This document shows, piece after piece, positions 12,901 to 27,290 of a stretch of DNA of 64,000 nucleotides. This DNA is from Phoenix dactylifera. Lineage: Eukaryota > Streptophyta > Magnoliopsida > Arecales > Arecaceae. The stretch is taken from NCBI RefSeq assembly GCF_009389715.1, contig NC_052404.1, forward strand, positions 8,206,745 through 8,270,744, given 5' to 3'. Both the position numbers and the translations under genes were made by a program. Under the pieces are notes generated by a model that was given only the letters and a program-made list of their open reading frames with translations, did not search any database and was not told the DNA's origin. Every line of letters begins with the position of its first letter. Within the stretch, counting starts at the first letter, position 1.

Positions 12901-15900
12901 TTACAGGACACCAACTGAAATAAATTGATAGAAGTATAGTCAAATGGTTTAATTTATCTGTTTTACCAAAAAAAGCTGATAGAAGTGAATTGCCAGCACT
13001 GAAGGTTATAAAAAAGTTAGGAACAAGTTGGCTGAAGCCAAAATGCAATCGTGCCTCAAATATTAGCACTGATTGGCACATTATATTGCTACGTAATGAT
13101 AGCAATAACAAAATATTAAGTGCCTTTTAAGAATACCCTTGATTTCAACAAACATTTTAACATAGGTATTTGCTAAGGCTTATTCTTCAACAAGTGCAAG
13201 CAATACATGCAAGTTTCATGATTCAAAATATATTGAGAACTTTTTCTGAAAACAAGCCAAAACCAAAATTCCTACAAAGATAAATGAAAAAAAAAAGAAG
13301 CAACCACGATGCACACAAGTTGCCCAATGTTCTGGATAAGATGTCAATGTAAAACAGTATATGTTCCCCATTATAAACCTAAAATATAAAATTCATAATG
13401 ACTTGCTAGAAAATATAAAATATGGTAATATTTTAAAGAAAATAAAGAAATGTTTAGATGAAAGGTAACTAATAACCTTTAAATCCAGGCAAAGCTGGAA
13501 AATCTTCATTTTGGATGCTAAATTCCTGACTTTGTTGGACAATGGAGCTAACACCAACTCCTTGCTTGCGCATTGAACCTACAAACTTGGAGATCAGCTG
13601 GCATTTTATTGCATGCAAAAGCTCTGAAAAATTGAATGACAGGTCTCAATTTATATACCCAATTGTCCTTGTGGCCCTCCAGCTGAACTTGGTCTCCCAG
13701 TCAATTGAGGAAAATCATTCATGTCAAAAGGAGAATTATCATTGGAGTTGACATCACTTAACATTCCCATAGAGTTTAATGCATTATTCCCTCCTTGTAC
13801 TTGACTCTGAGATAATGGTCCTCCAGATGTAGGATAAGAGTTTCCAAGCATACCGAGCATTTGAGGTGCTGCTAATTCATAAACACATGCTACACAACCT
13901 CAGGGACCATACTTAAGAATAGACTAATACAGCAAGGTAGCTATTAAATGCAAATCATTCCCAACAGATACAGAAGTTCCTAGAATCCATAATTTATATT
14001 TAAAGCAAATTGCTCAGACCAACAACATGCATTAGGGAAAAAAGACCCATACACAGTTCATATGAGTAAATTCATAACATCCTCTATGGTCAAAGGAGGT
14101 GGAAGGTGAACATGGGACAAAATTGTCAAAGACAACATAGATGTTCCTCAGACCAACTATCAGAATGATATGAACTGAAAATTAGTTCAAGACCCAATAA
14201 CGCACAACAAACACTATAAACTATCAATTTGAGATTTATACTTAAATGCATCATAATGCCATTGAATTGTGTGCTAGCCCTTAAAGCTAGCAAAGATATT
14301 CCAATAATATGCATATGCTGCAAAAAAATTTCTCATAAATTAATATATCTGTATATGAATAAAAAATAATGCATTTCATTAATTTTATAAGATAACTAAA
14401 ACATACAAAATCTTTCCAAATGTCCTTTAAAAAAACTTGTATAGCTGATAAAAAAATCTATTTATAATGGTAGATAAGCAAATAATTACATGATCAAGAC
14501 TATCTGAAACTGATCTGTTCATCAAGATGGTAAATGCAGAGAGATGAAAGAGGAAAAGAAATATGAGAATGCAGGTAAAGAAAAAGAGAAGACCTAGAAG
14601 GATTTGATCCTGCAATTTGACTTATTTCACATACCATATACAATGAATAGTCTAAAGGTGATCTCTGATACTGTAAAAATCCAGATAGTAAACACCCAGT
14701 AATAAAAAATATTAACCCACCCCAATTTTCCTTCACAAGCTTCTCATGCAACCATTCTAGACTTCCAAGGATGAAAACAGTGGCAAGACATTCAAATACA
14801 AATGAGCCTTTCAATTAGTCAATTCATTCTATTATCCATTCCATCAGATATGATTTTCACAGAATGACCAGAGTCATATTTTATTATGTTGGCAAATGTT
14901 TTAATAAACTGGAAGTGGAAAAGGTGTTTTTGATCTCATTGTGAAATTATCATGACTGTAAAATTTCCTTGATAATATTGATGATATCCCACTTTTTTTT
15001 TTGCAACAAGTGAAAAAAAAAATATAGTGTAGGCATTTTTTAAAACTCATTTCTGCCGTTGACTCATCATACAGATTATAAATGCCCCCCCTGAAACAAT
15101 CCTCTTCACACAAATGAACTAAACAGAGCGTCATCCAACCTAAGAAGTGTCAATTCTGGTCATCAATTTTCTAAAAAGATTGGCAAAATCCTCTTATCCA
15201 ACTGAGGATAAAAATTTTATGTAATAACCAAACTCATATTTTTTTCCCTTTCAAAGTAGCATTTAAAATCAACTTTGCACATGATGGTATGAGTCAAATT
15301 CAACAAATTGCCAACTCATCATTTTCATCGTAATTTATGACTCCACCACTATCATCCTTGCAGCCAAAACACTCATTTAAGATGGTCAAGAAGAATGTCA
15401 AAAATTTGCCAATATTGCCTCTTCATTTCTTCAAGGATGCAATTTTGTTCCATAGCTATGTCTGTGATCAGCAGTGAGGCTACTTTCATGACTAAAAAAA
15501 AATTCCCCATAAAGTAATATGGATGACGAAACATGCAAAAATAACAAAATACCAAGAACGCAAGATGATCTGACGACCAGAACAAGAATCAACCAGGACA
15601 TCCACAAACATGTTCTACTATCAGTCCATACAAAGCTTCATAATGATATTACAGTTAATTTCAGAAAGCTAAAAGAACTTCTACAAGTTGTTCACATAAA
15701 TCTCTCATCAAGACTCCTCTTACGAAGGAGACAGAAACCCATCATATTGAAAGATTGAAGCATAGATAATCTTCAGAAGCATTTCATGCCCCGCAACGGA
15801 GAAGAATGTCCTCAACAATAAAGTAAACCCTAACCTCCAAGAAACAACATGATGTTGCAAAGTTGAGAAACCATTTTAATAAAAACAACCCACAAAAATT

Positions 15901-18469
15901 TATGAGTAAGTCATTAGACAGGGACTTGGCAGTTGGTAATAGTCATAGTTACAATAAAAGAAACTTGTTAATGTATGAGTAATTCACACCCCCCCCCCCA
16001 AAAAAAAAGAGCTCATTTTATTTTCAAAAGGTGAATTGAATATCTTAATACTCAGCCTCAGATATCAAAAAATAAAAAAAATGAAAAATGAAAACTACAA
16101 GGGTGTTTTCAGTATTCATATTTCCAGCTAACACCAACATTTTCAGAAGAAGACCAAACCAAACCAGTTGATAAATGTGATTTGACCTGAAGTTCTTTTT
16201 TTGAAAAAAAGAACCCTCCTTGTATCAAGAAAAGATTAAACTCCTCTTTGAATTAACCTGAGACTATGATGCCTACTGTTAACATAAGGAAAAAAAGCTA
16301 TTATCTCAAATGGTTAAAAATCAATTAAAATGCCCATTCAGCTGGTTGTGAAAGACTAAAGAACGTTATTAATCCATAGAAAACTCATCTAACAACGTCT
16401 ACTGACACAAATATCTACTTAAGCCACATAAAATCAAATAGATAATAAAATTTAAATGAACTCTAAAAATATATATGTATGTATATCCATATATATCCAT
16501 ATATATGATGTATGTATGTGGGTATATATGCATATTTCTAAGAGAATTCTATACTCTACTTCAAGCAACAGTTTTGAAATAACAATGCATGTCAAATTTG
16601 CTGGGAATTGGGAATAAAGAATCGTACATGACAAACAAAAAGCCCTAGAGAAAAAATGTTATATAAAAGAAAGATAAAAGAACATAATGGCTCGACACAC
16701 GACTTTTGAGCCTTCCTGATGCTTTCAAATGGCCTGGTAAGAAATATGGCAGTATGTCATCAAGATTCACTATACAAATTTATCAATATAACAATCATAA
16801 TCTTGGTGGCACACCAGCAACATGTTAATAAAGGTCGTTTAGGTTAGCCGCAGATGACAGAAAGACAAAATATCTGTTCTGTTATGTTCTCCTGATAGCA
16901 ACATGTCCCCAATACTGCATCTACTTACACCTAGCGTCAATATGAACTATGAAATTTACTCATGGAAATGAACAATATATAGGCTAAGGAAGACTAAAAT
17001 GAAAATGACACAGCCTTCTAACATTACTAGTTAGAATCTCTGGAGAATTTAAGAGAGTGACCTTGTTGAAGCATGCCACCCATCAACCTGTTGGGTCCCT
17101 GTACATTAAGATTCCCTGATCCACTATTAGCAGCAAAATTTACACGAGAAGCGAGGCCAGGAACAGATAATCCTCCAGAGCTTATGCTTCTTCCCATGTT
17201 ACCTCCACCAACCATGTTTCCCATCGAGCTTGTTATTCGAGGACCTACACTCCCCAAAATTGGAGATACACCCAACCCAGGAACAGAACTACGGTTGCCA
17301 GCAGCAGCAGAACTTGAGGGAATCCCAGGTATTGAACCACCAACCCCATTCATACTACTACTAAAAGCAGGGCTTCCTACAACATTAATGCCCCCTCTAT
17401 TGGTTATCCCAGAACCATGAGAAATCTGCATGATAACATGAGAATATATGGATAAAGATTTGAAGGTAGGCATAGGATAAAATAAAGCATGAAAAAGCAT
17501 GCATTCAGTAAAAAAAGTGATGTATGATATTTTGAGATTTCCTGATGAAGCAACGTGGTATTAGTCTAGATGAAAAGGATGTTAATATACAAACCTGAGA
17601 CAAAGCAACTGGTATATTGTTTGACGCGAATCGTCCACTAGATATGTTTCCTCCAGGTTGCTGAACACCACTTGATGGGACACCCGTCATTGCCGCATTC
17701 CTAGATGCGAGTGAGCTCGGCATGTTGGGAATGTTGAAGTTTCCGTGAATGTTGTGTAGCCCTTGCAGACCACCTAAACGTTCGCATTTGTGTTATTGTG
17801 AAAATTTCACATATATTTGTCAGAGAAAGAAAAGTGCATGAGAATCGTCTCACCAGAGTGATGAAAACCTGGAGATGTCGCAGACTGAGCAGAAAAAGAA
17901 GATGTGAAAGGCCTGCCAGTCGAGTCAGGGAGATTTGATGTTGAACCATTAAGTGTTGACTGCAAGCAGAGGTTCCATCTGTTTGGTTAAGCAAAACAAG
18001 ACCCATATGCATGTGTAGGCAGATATAAGAATAGAAGAGAAGTATAAGAAGCCCCATCTTCAATAAATTGGCAACTAAAAAACACTTCCCATATCCTTGA
18101 TAAAAGACAACCTGTCACGGTCTGTCATATGTAAGAGGTTCTACTCAAAATTATTGTAAAATGGAACCACCACAAGGTGACAAGTCATCAAGTACTTAAG
18201 CAATAACAAGAGAGTGGTTCCATTTCAGCAATTATAAAAAGGGCAAATTGCAGCTCCACAGATAAGACTACAATACCAACTATCTGACTGCTAAAATAAG
18301 AAATAATTATGGATAAACAGTAAAACTACAGGAATTTAAAAGGAATTAATAGTCAAAAGCCTTGTAAGTGTTCTATTTCTGAGCCAAACATAGACCTGCA
18401 ATACTTTAATAGTTTGTATTGTTAGAGCAAAAGTTGGAGAAGAGGAATTACATTAAGCAACCCGGACAT
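9910..18469 (-). CDS. VIP2: CCR4-NOT transcription complex subunit 2 (NOT2/VIP2)
   Basis: Thirteen coding exons, read right to left: 18469-18452, 17959-17854, 17773-17595, 17425-17062, 13868-13659, 13578-13477, 11893-11808, 11708-11526, 11405-10974, 10892-10840, 10746-10705, 10203-10062 and 9975-9910. They total 1983 nt, or 660 aa plus stop. All junctions are GT-AG and in phase. The protein begins MSGLLN, as plant VIP2 does. A long Gly/Ser/Asn/Gln-rich region follows (SVPGLASRVNFAANSGSG, NDFPQLTGRPSSAGGPQGQL, NEDFPALPGFKG). The conserved C-terminal NOT2/3/5 domain comes last (FGLLGLLSVIRMNDPDLTSL, FGSPWSDEPAKGEPEY, RGWFYHKEHQLWFTRANVEP). NOT2 is a scaffold of the CCR4-NOT complex in mRNA deadenylation and transcription; in Arabidopsis VIP2 homologues also affect small-RNA biogenesis and Agrobacterium transformation. 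The largest intron is 13869-17061. The gene looks intact. Confidence 0.95.
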
Positions 18470-19890
18470 TGTGATGAAAAGAATTCACAGAAAAGTCAAT
18501 TCCAGATGCAACATCTTCTAATCCTTGTTGAGTGTCTGAAGACTTTCTTGTTTTTCGACAATTGTCTCCAAATCTGAAAAGTAGTAAAAATAACACAAGA
18601 AGAAGGTTAGATGTAAGTGCAGTATGGTGTAAAATTTGAACTTGCTTTATGCCGGATGACATAGCCATACTTGAAATTTTTATAATTGGATAAAGCAACA
18701 TAAAAATTAACACAAAGAATATTTTATTTAATCAGAATCATTCTTGCATAATATGCTGTAGGCGTATGACTAAAAGGCCTATCCCTTTAATAGTAGTCAG
18801 CTTTGTGTACTCTTATTTTGCTTAAGAGTATTGAAAAATAAGTCCTCTTTTTGTTTTTTCTTTCTTTATTTTTTTTTTGCCCATGAACAAATATAAACAT
18901 TAGGACTAGAAAAATCTCCATAGAAAGTTCTAATCCATCACCCAGTTCTTGCTAGGCTATATTAGGTTCTAACCTCTGAGGCTTTGTGAAAGTATTCTAA
19001 AACCCTAAACCCAAACTTCAGGATTTCTTATGTCACCTCCACACAGATCCAACCAAAACTTCCACGACCCTCCAAACTCTTGGTAAGCGGCCAAGCCAGC
19101 TTCATACATTCCATCACTCGATCTTTTCTTCATGCACCTTCTGAGATTTATCTAAGTGGCATTGAAGAACATGGACATCCTGATAGACTATAGTTGACTG
19201 TTTCGAAAGGAATACATATTTCAAAAACGAAAAATTCCAGAAAAAAAGTCACTAAGCTATCTCACTGTTTCTATATGAATCTAAAAAAAGAGGGAACATA
19301 AAAAGGATATATATTGCTAATGATGTTAGTGTTGAGCGAAACAAGCATCAAGAAAGTCGAGCAAGGGCAAATTACTACTCAAAATTGTTCTAACGATTGA
19401 TTACTATTACTATTATTAGTTTGTTCTCTCAAAATAGACTTTATTTACCGTTCAATTTGGCATTCAAGATTCGTCTAATTAAACAAGTAAAAATTCATCC
19501 TTTCTTGCTCCCAGATCTTATAAATAGTAAACAATAACCGATTCTAAAACTCCGATCAAACAAGAAATGAACCAAAAGAGAAAAAATCTTCCCAAGAAAC
19601 GACTTCAACTCGACAAAAACTAATCTGAGGGCAAAACCCTAGAGCGAGATCGATCGACTGCGAGGGCATTAAACGCATGAAAAGAGAAAAGGTGAGCGGC
19701 ATCTACCTTCGAAGACGAGAGAATGGGCCTCAGCGGTGCGAGGAAAGGAATGGTGGAGCGATGGAGAAGGAAGGGAGTGCTGCTTTCGAACGAGACCGGG
19801 AGTGGAGACGAAGGGAAGAGAGGGGGTTGCAGTCCGAGCCGACAGATAAAAGTTGGCTTGGGGCCTGGCCGTGCGAAGCGATTATACGGC
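18452..19890 (-). promoter_or_regulatory. NOT2 5'-UTR exons and leader intron
   Basis: The exon holding the start codon has a good acceptor (CTTTTCAG) and begins at 18573, giving about 104 nt of leader before the ATG at 18469. A further leader exon probably ends at 19707, where the coding strand reads TCGAAG|GTAGAT. It lies in a GC-richer stretch up to about 19890, the likely transcription start area. The intervening 1.1 kb is AT-rich leader intron with no coding signal. The transcription start is a guess from composition. Confidence 0.5.
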
Positions 19891-19899
19891 CTTCTTGGC

Positions 19900-21579
19900 T
19901 ACAGATCCAATAGGTTCGGTTCAAGCGAACCGACCGGATTTCTTCGTCACCCGGGCCTGCTTCTTGACCGGATTTCTTCTCCTGTTTTTCAGGAGAGACA
20001 ACCTTTAAATCATCACAAAATACCAAAATTCTTGAACATGATGATCTTTGCAGTAAGAAAGAAAGGCTTTTATAATTATGATATTTATTAGTCTGGAGGG
20101 TTTATTTGAAGAAAAAAAAGAGTAAATCGGAAAAAAAATTATACCATTCTATTGTAAATACATACGTAAAAATAAAAAAAACAAAATATTTCTGCAAGAC
20201 ATATTTTAGGTTGAATCTTGCATGGTATAATTCTAAGCATAAGTTGTTCCCTTCTGTGTTGTTAGCGAGTAGGAGTGACAATTTAAACAATTTTTATGAA
20301 TTATACAGTGGAGAACGTGCATAATTTATTCTTTTTTTCAAGTAATGAGATTGCTCTCTCCTTTTTTTTTCCATTATACATTGTAGAATTAAATAAAAGT
20401 ATCAAAAAGCCAATAGTTGAGTTAGGATAGATAACCAACAAACGATTATATCGAATTTTAGAATATTCAAGAACATGTGCCACTCTTAAGTAAAAAGCAG
20501 AGAGGATGTTGATAGATACTTTTTAATATATTAATGGTAGTGATATAAAGGAAGTTTTCTTAGATATGCTCCTATATGTTGCTAACATCCAACTTTTCAT
20601 AGCAAAAAAAATCAAAGGATGATCAAGAATAATCAATAATACAGGTGATTCTAATATTCCGGAGGCTTGCAAATGATTGCAGAACCCCATTCAGAATATA
20701 AGAATTGACTTTTAGGAGTGGATTGGTCGTGACCATCTTTAGTTGGATCCACGACATCGTCACTTAGCATCACTTTGATGCTTCACTTATCAGAATAAAT
20801 CTAAGAAAAGTGAAGACATGCCCAGCGGCGAATCTTCTCCTCAAATGGAACAAATCCATGTTTCCGTTACGAGAAACCGCATGTTCTTTGCTCGAGCCCT
20901 CACAATATGCCCACGGCCCACTCTTGCCTCAACCGCAATGCCCGGTTCAATACCGGTTTCCAGTGCCCACACACTACCCGGACCCATTCCGCCTCGACCG
21001 AACCGGACGAGTTACTGCCTCGTCAGCTACTCTCTTTGGTGAAATCTGTGACTCAGGGAGCTGTAAAAATCAAAACATCGACTCAGGGCCTGTAAAAAAA
21101 ACTGGTTCAGAATTACGTTGATGAGATGATAAACAATCACTGTTAAATTATTCTGCAAATACCTCTTTTCATTACACATACATAAATTTGCAATTAGTAA
21201 AATGCTTATATACATGTTAACTTCAATATTGTCATATTATTAACTGCTAAAAAACATATATATAATCTAGTCTTTACTTAGTTTACATGTTGAAGAGGCT
21301 ATGTTTTTCAAAAAAAAAAAAAAGGATATTAACATAACTCCTGCATACAGATACGCTATCGACCTCATTTTAGGGAAAAATTTTGCTCTAAGTGCTGCTT
21401 GCAAAAAAATCTATACTAGTTCAAAAGTTCAGCTGCAAATAATGTTTGAAAAATGTATGAGGGTGGATACTAGGTACTCTGTTCATCCTCCAGAGGTGGA
21501 AAACCAACACATCCATTTATTCTAAATTGCGAGTCCAACCGATCACCTGATGTATCTGAAGCTATAAGCTTATCACCAA
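19900..21579. other. intergenic, nothing supported
   Basis: Contains a short direct repeat (GACCGGATTTCTTC at about 19940 and 19969) and a GC-richer patch at 20810-21060 that is open in three frames. Its peptides match nothing I recognise. A GACTCAGGG motif recurs at 21051 and 21080. Otherwise AT-rich. Confidence 0.5.
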
Positions 21580-22059
21580 GGGCTCGTTTGGTTCGCAAAA
21601 AGTATTTTTTCTTCTAGAAATATGATTCTTGGGAAGCAAATTCCTAGGAAGAGGATGCCTAGGAAAGTACTTTTAGTATGTTTGGTTGACCATGAGAAAG
21701 TGACAAATTTTCAAAGTACTTATGTTTGGTTGGCCATCCACTTTCCTGGAAAAGTTATGCATAATTCTTATTATGCCCTTAATAACAATTAGGTCTTTAA
21801 TGCCTCTTTAATGCTTCATTAATGCTGAAGGGCCTTTTTGGGAAAAAATAAAAATGAAGTGATTTCCGCCTCATGGGAAAGTAATTTTGCCATGTTTCTC
21901 ATGGAAAAGACTTTTCCATAAAATGTGGAAATTATATTCCCATGGGAATACAACTTTTCCATCTCTTTCCTTTGAAAATTCTAACCAAACAAAGGCATCT
22001 CATTACTTTCCTGTTGACCACACTTTCCCCCTTTTTTTTTCCGCGAACCAAACGTGCCC
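21580..22059. mobile_element. MITE with GTTTGGTTCGC terminal inverted repeats
   Basis: The left end reads GGGCTCGTTTGGTTCGC, and the right end, reverse-complemented, reads GGGCACGTTTGGTTCGC. This is a 17-bp terminal inverted repeat with one mismatch. Both ends are flanked by CAA (21577-21579 and 22060-22062), consistent with the 3-bp target duplication of PIF/Harbinger (Tourist-like) elements, though a 3-bp match is weak. The 480-bp interior has no coding capacity and repeats the GTTTGGTTG motif internally. Confidence 0.75.
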
Positions 22060-22062
22060 CAA

Positions 22063-23200
22063 ATCTTTAACAGTTTTAGCAAGAATGAATGTTAAGTCAT
22101 CATTCAAGTATCCCAATATCACATGTACCGCATATTCACCGAATAAAACATCGGATTCTCGCTAATCATCAGAGCCAACACACATGCCATGGATGCCATG
22201 GACCATGTTTCGCTGTCCTCGATGAAATAAAGTTTGAGATACCATCTGCATTTTAGGGGGAAAAATGTTTCGTATAGCAGTAGATTAAATTACATTACAG
22301 TTTGTTGATAGAGCATTGATTCCGACCAAGGCTTTACTTGGATTTAAGCTTGATTAAAGCCCTCGATGCAAGCTAGAAAATGCGCACAACTACAATTCCT
22401 AAGATTCCCAACTTTCATAATTTGACCAGCTATGAGGCTTCATCTACAACCTATGAAAAAAGCACTCTGCAGAACAGCATCATCAATCTTGCCAATGGAA
22501 TGAACCAATCTTTCAGAACCCACATTCCTTCGAACCCAAGATAGTTGTTCTGCCGACCACATGTAAAAATTGATCATCACCCATGTATATAAAACCACTT
22601 ACAGTGCTTCATGACATAAGCTCCAGACAACCAAAATGATAAAGACACATGATTCCCAACTGCTTTGAGTGTCATCATGGATTTAATAGTTAATAAGTAG
22701 CAACCTGACATAATGAAGCATGTTATTAAGCAAAGAAAACTTACCGTGCAACAACTTATGAAGCATAGCACTCTTTAAGTGAAAGCATTCCTCTTAAAAA
22801 TCTAAAAATTTCACAAAAGTTCTTCCTTGGATATGGTCAAGAAGAACTTCAGTCTATGTCAGTCATGTGAATTTAAGCAATACAAGCATGGAGCCTCCAA
22901 GACAATTAGACCTGTCTTCCGTTGTACAGATCATGCCGGCATAAAACCAGTTTGGCAACTGGAATAATGGGTATCCATTATTTTAGAATTCATGAATATC
23001 ATATATCCTGTATATATAACACAAAGCCATGATAACAACATTTGGATACAAAAAGAGATGAAGCACCAAGCTTCACATTGTTAGTTGCTTGAACAAGGGT
23101 TTTTGCATCATCCTCTTAAACGTTAGGTCTCCATATCTGGGATGAAAAAATCATCATAATTCATCGATCACCAGGCACGGAAAAACTGGTGTTCGCTACC
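22063..23200. other. 3' flank of the endoglucanase gene
   Basis: AT-rich sequence between the MITE and the endoglucanase stop codon, probably including that gene's 3' UTR next to 23200. No gene or repeat is supported. Confidence 0.5.
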
Positions 23201-26200
23201 TCAAGGTTTCCATGATGCAGGGGGTGGCGGGGGAGTTGGAAACATCGGTGGAACTGCAGAGAATATAGTGTTCTTATCCACTCCATTCTTCTCACCAGAT
23301 AAAGCTATTAGTGCTGCAACCAGACCAGCATTGCCTGCAAGAGTAGGCTCGGTATAGTTGTAGTTGGTACGAACATCTCGAAACCCATCATGTCTATCAG
23401 GACCAGCAACCATAGCTCCAAAAATTGTGTGAGGATTTGGCCTCTTAGTGTCCCTCCACTTCCATCCTCCTTTACAGCTATACCTAACACCATTCTTGGG
23501 AATGGATGCTCCTCGATGGTGAACATGCTTAGCGTAGCGGTTTCCAAATCCCACAACATAGCTCATCTTCCGGGGATTTTTGCCCAGCATATAGTCAATC
23601 TACCATGACATGAAGAGAGTTCATGTCAGAGTCCACAATTGCTAAAATTGAGCACATTATATATTAGGTCTTTCTGATGGAAGAAAGCTTACCTGGGTCC
23701 GGGCAAAATCACGAAGGACCTTGGTAGAGTAGAAATCGGGACCACAATACCATCCTGGAGTATCTGCAGCATCAAGATAGTCACTGTAGACAGCCGCAAG
23801 AAAAGCTGCATTGACTATGTACTGAAGGGGCTGTGGTCTTCCATGGTTCAGCTCTATGAAACCACCTGCCACGGACAGACAGAATAGTTGAGAAGCTCAA
23901 GAGAACAAGAGAGATTTAAAAAATGAACTATCTCAAACCTTTTGTTCGGTTGAAAGAGGTGAAAATAGGTAGATAAGAGCACATGATGATGCTGGTCTGG
24001 TTGTGGAAAGTTCTCAACATTTCTTCATAAGGATATCCAGGACTCAAGAATAGCCTCAATCTGGCAAGAAGAACCTGGAAGCAGAAGAATGAAGATAAGC
24101 AAATGAGAATTCTATAGAGAAAACAACATAACTTTCATACAAGCAGTATTGAAGCTTCCTGAAGCTCAATTCAATCAAATGTAGCTGAAGAACTCTTAGA
24201 TATGGCTAGAAAGTTTGCGAGCATGGTAAAGACAAACCTCCCAACCAAGAAATATGATCATGAAAGTTAATTAGGAACTGCAGATGAGAAGGTACAGAAG
24301 TTCAATGGAACCCAATACAAGCCAGAACTAGAGGATGCCGGATCAATCTACAAAGGTAAGGTTTTATAAGATTTGTTTGCTCATCAAATAAGAAAAACTT
24401 GTCCCTTTACAAGGTTAAACATTCAACTCTGTGGTAGAGTGAGAATTATATAAAAAAGAATGCAGCCTACCTCAACAAAAAAAAAATGATGAAATTAATT
24501 GTGGTCTGTGAGGTATATCAGAGGAAAACTAGATAATAGGACTATCTATCTGGCTGAAGAGAATAAGATCAGTAATTGGAAGATTGTAGCATTGTCACAG
24601 TCATAATGTAACTAGAAATTAAGTAAGCAGAGTAATTAAGTAGATAGATATCATCGCTAATCAAATACAGGAAAGAAATCCTGAACCATCCTTTATATGT
24701 AAAACCAGGCAATTAAAACAAATCTTATAAAAGGTTAAAACCATTAACAAGACAGCAGTCATTTTCATTTCTTCAAATCCTTGGGGTTCTTATAATTCAG
24801 CATCTTTTTGAGGATGAAAGGTTAAAAACATCTTGCTTCATTTACATTATGCAAACAAAAACACAGGAGAACGCCCCAGATTTAGCTGGGGAGAACTGGC
24901 ATATAAATGCATAGCCAAATTATAAATTTAATTTATATAAAAAAGTATGTACATATGCTCCCATCAAAACCAACAAAAGGTTTCAACCAAATCAGATATC
25001 TCGATTCCACTTATAGATAAAAATTCAAACCAAAACAAAAACCCAATCTCATGAATACAGCTAAATTAAGCATGCCCACGCAGAAATCTATAGAAAGATA
25101 GGATGTGCTTGAAAACCTGAAGCTTTGAATCGGAAAACTAATCACCATGTGATGGAAAGGATCAAGAAAGTTGGATAACAAATCTAATGCAGAAAGGAGA
25201 TGTGATATATTATCAAGCTCCTATTGACTCTTTCAGCTTATCTACCCTTTCTTTCCCCATCCATTAAAACCAGAGGTAAAGAAGGCAGTGTGAACAACCG
25301 ATCAAAATAGGGAAGAATTTAAAGGGGGGTTTTTTTTTTTTTTGATGAAGAGGGAGGCAAAGCCACCCGGTCTTTATTAGAAAAATGGAGTTTACAGAAA
25401 CTATTTATAAAGAATTTGCAAGAAAGAAAAATATAGAAAAGTAATAAAAAACTTTTACAAAAGGTAGTGGTGCATAAGTAGACCTGTTAAACTATTCCAC
25501 AAGCTTAACAATTTCATAAGTACTTTGAAAGATCTCTGTATCTTCAATGTGCAACTATATAAGCTCTGTATCCTGATGAGTCAGCCTTTTTCTAAAAGAT
25601 AGATCAACATCTTTTAACGTGCGATGCCAATACTGTGAGGTTATTCCCAAGTTTGAGATGAGGGTCAAGCATCGTCAAGTTTATTCTTGACTGATGGTGT
25701 TTTCAACCACCTCACAACACTTGGCACAACTTATTATTAAAACCAAGCAAACCCAATAACTCTATTGGTGATCAGGCCAAATTACTTCAAATATTATTAA
25801 TCATCCAACAAAGAAGCAATTTCAAGAATTAGAGGAAGAAGAATATGGCATCAATTGGTCCACACTTACTTGAGCACCAGGGAGCTTGCTGTCCCAGCTG
25901 AACACCCCATAATCTGGACCGCCCCAGAAGGCACCAGCATGCTTTGCGAGAGTGGGATGAGTAGACAAATAAAGGTACGAAGAATTGCCCGTTGCTAGAT
26001 ACATCCATGACCCACCCCACACGAACTCATCCCAGTAACTGGTTGAATTGTAGAAGAGTGAGGGGTCTGATCCCCTGGGGCTGTACCTCCCCCTCTGATC
26101 CCTCGCAAACTTCCAGACCGTCGCTGCGCCATGGACGAGCTTCTGGGAGTAGGCCTTGTTGTCCTTGAACACAATGGATGCCGCAGCCAGAGCTGCAGCC

Positions 26201-27290
26201 ATCTCCGCAGCGAGATCCGAGCAGCTGTGGCACACATAGACTGGCCTCGGGTAGTCGATGTCCTCCGGCCTCATCCAGCAGTAATGGTCATTCGGTGTCG
26301 TTGCTCCTGAAGTGTCTCCGATCCCAACCTGCCAGGGATCTCACAAACCACCACCTCAGGAATCGCAATTCCATGGATCGATGCTCTAAATTACTGATCA
26401 AAGTTTCTTCCTTTTACCTGGGCGGCGACCCGATCAATGGTGTCGGCGGAGTTGTTGAAGGTCTTGAGGAGGTAATCGGTGCCCCACTTGATGATCTCCT
26501 TGACATGGTTGAGCTCGCCGGCAGCCTCGTACTTGGCGCTGTACTCGATCACGCTCCAGCTCAGCATGGTCATGGCGAAGGAGGCTGGGAAGTTGAACTT
26601 GATAGCATCTCCGGCGTCGTAGAAGCCCCCGACGAGGCTCCTCCCGTAGGACGGGTCGGAGATGCCGTCCTTCATCCCGGAATTACCTCTCCAGGACACG
26701 TTGTTATGCTTGGGAAGCCGCCCAGCTGCAGAAAGAACATGAAAAATGTCATCAAAATCCGACCTTTGTCTCTTTCGACTGATCGAAAATCCAATCTTTG
26801 TCCACTTGGCGGATCAAAATCCGATCTTTTGAAGAAAGGATCGCACCCATTGGTAGAAGAGGGAGTTTCGAGTGGATCGGAGGGGGTTTGGCTTACATCG
26901 CTGGGCGTTGAAGAACATGAGGGCCTTGTGAAGGGCGAGGGTGTAGTTGTCCGGCGGCGGCTGGGGGTGGTGGTGGCGGGGGACGGTCTTGACGATGAGA
27001 GTAACAAACCCAGCGAGGGCGGCGGTGGCGACGATGGTGCCCACGGTCCAGATGAAGATCTTCCGGCTGACGATGAGACACCCGAGGTCGACGTACTTCT
27101 TCTTCGTCTTCCCCTGTTCCCCGGGACCAGCCAGGAGCCAGCTCTGCTGGGTCTCGTCCAGCGGCCGCGACGACGTCGACAGCGCCGCCCGGTCCAAATC
27201 CAGATTCCGGCTCCGATCGTCGTCCGTCGCCGAGTCCGCGTTCGATATCTCCAGCGGCCCGCCCCACGGATCTCTCCCGTACATACTCAT
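23201..27290 (-). CDS. KOR1: KORRIGAN-type membrane-anchored endo-1,4-beta-glucanase (GH9)
   Basis: Six exons: 27290-26897, 26725-26418, 26328-25870, 24074-23939, 23865-23693 and 23599-23201, totalling 1869 nt or 622 aa. Arabidopsis KOR1 is about the same length. The cytosolic N-terminus carries the polar-targeting motifs of this family ([12 protein letters not shown] at 4-15, [10 protein letters not shown] at 44-53). One membrane segment lies at about 78-100. The lumenal GH9 domain has the catalytic aspartates in FYDAGD (D168, D171), the histidine motif KHVHHRG (514-520), and the acid glutamate in NYTEP (E574). A Pro-rich tail ([13 protein letters not shown]) ends the protein. KOR trims glucan during cellulose synthesis at Golgi and plasma membrane together with cellulose synthase complexes. 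The long intron 3 holds a probable LINE tail. All key residues are present. A 402-aa frame on the opposite strand is a shadow. Confidence 0.95.
25330..25480 (-). mobile_element. LINE 3'-end remnant in an endoglucanase intron
   Basis: A run of about 16 T is followed by GATGAAGAGGGAGGCAAAGC and then CCCGGTCTTTATTAG. Read on the minus strand this is a 3' UTR ending in poly-A, closely resembling the 3' ends of plant L1-type LINEs. It lies in intron 3 of the gene, in the same orientation as the gene. I could not fix its 5' limit or a clean target duplication. Confidence 0.5.

Noticed and set aside
20810-21121. region open in three plus-strand frames
   Set aside because: GC-richer patch without splice context or known motif; more likely chance or promoter-type composition than a gene.
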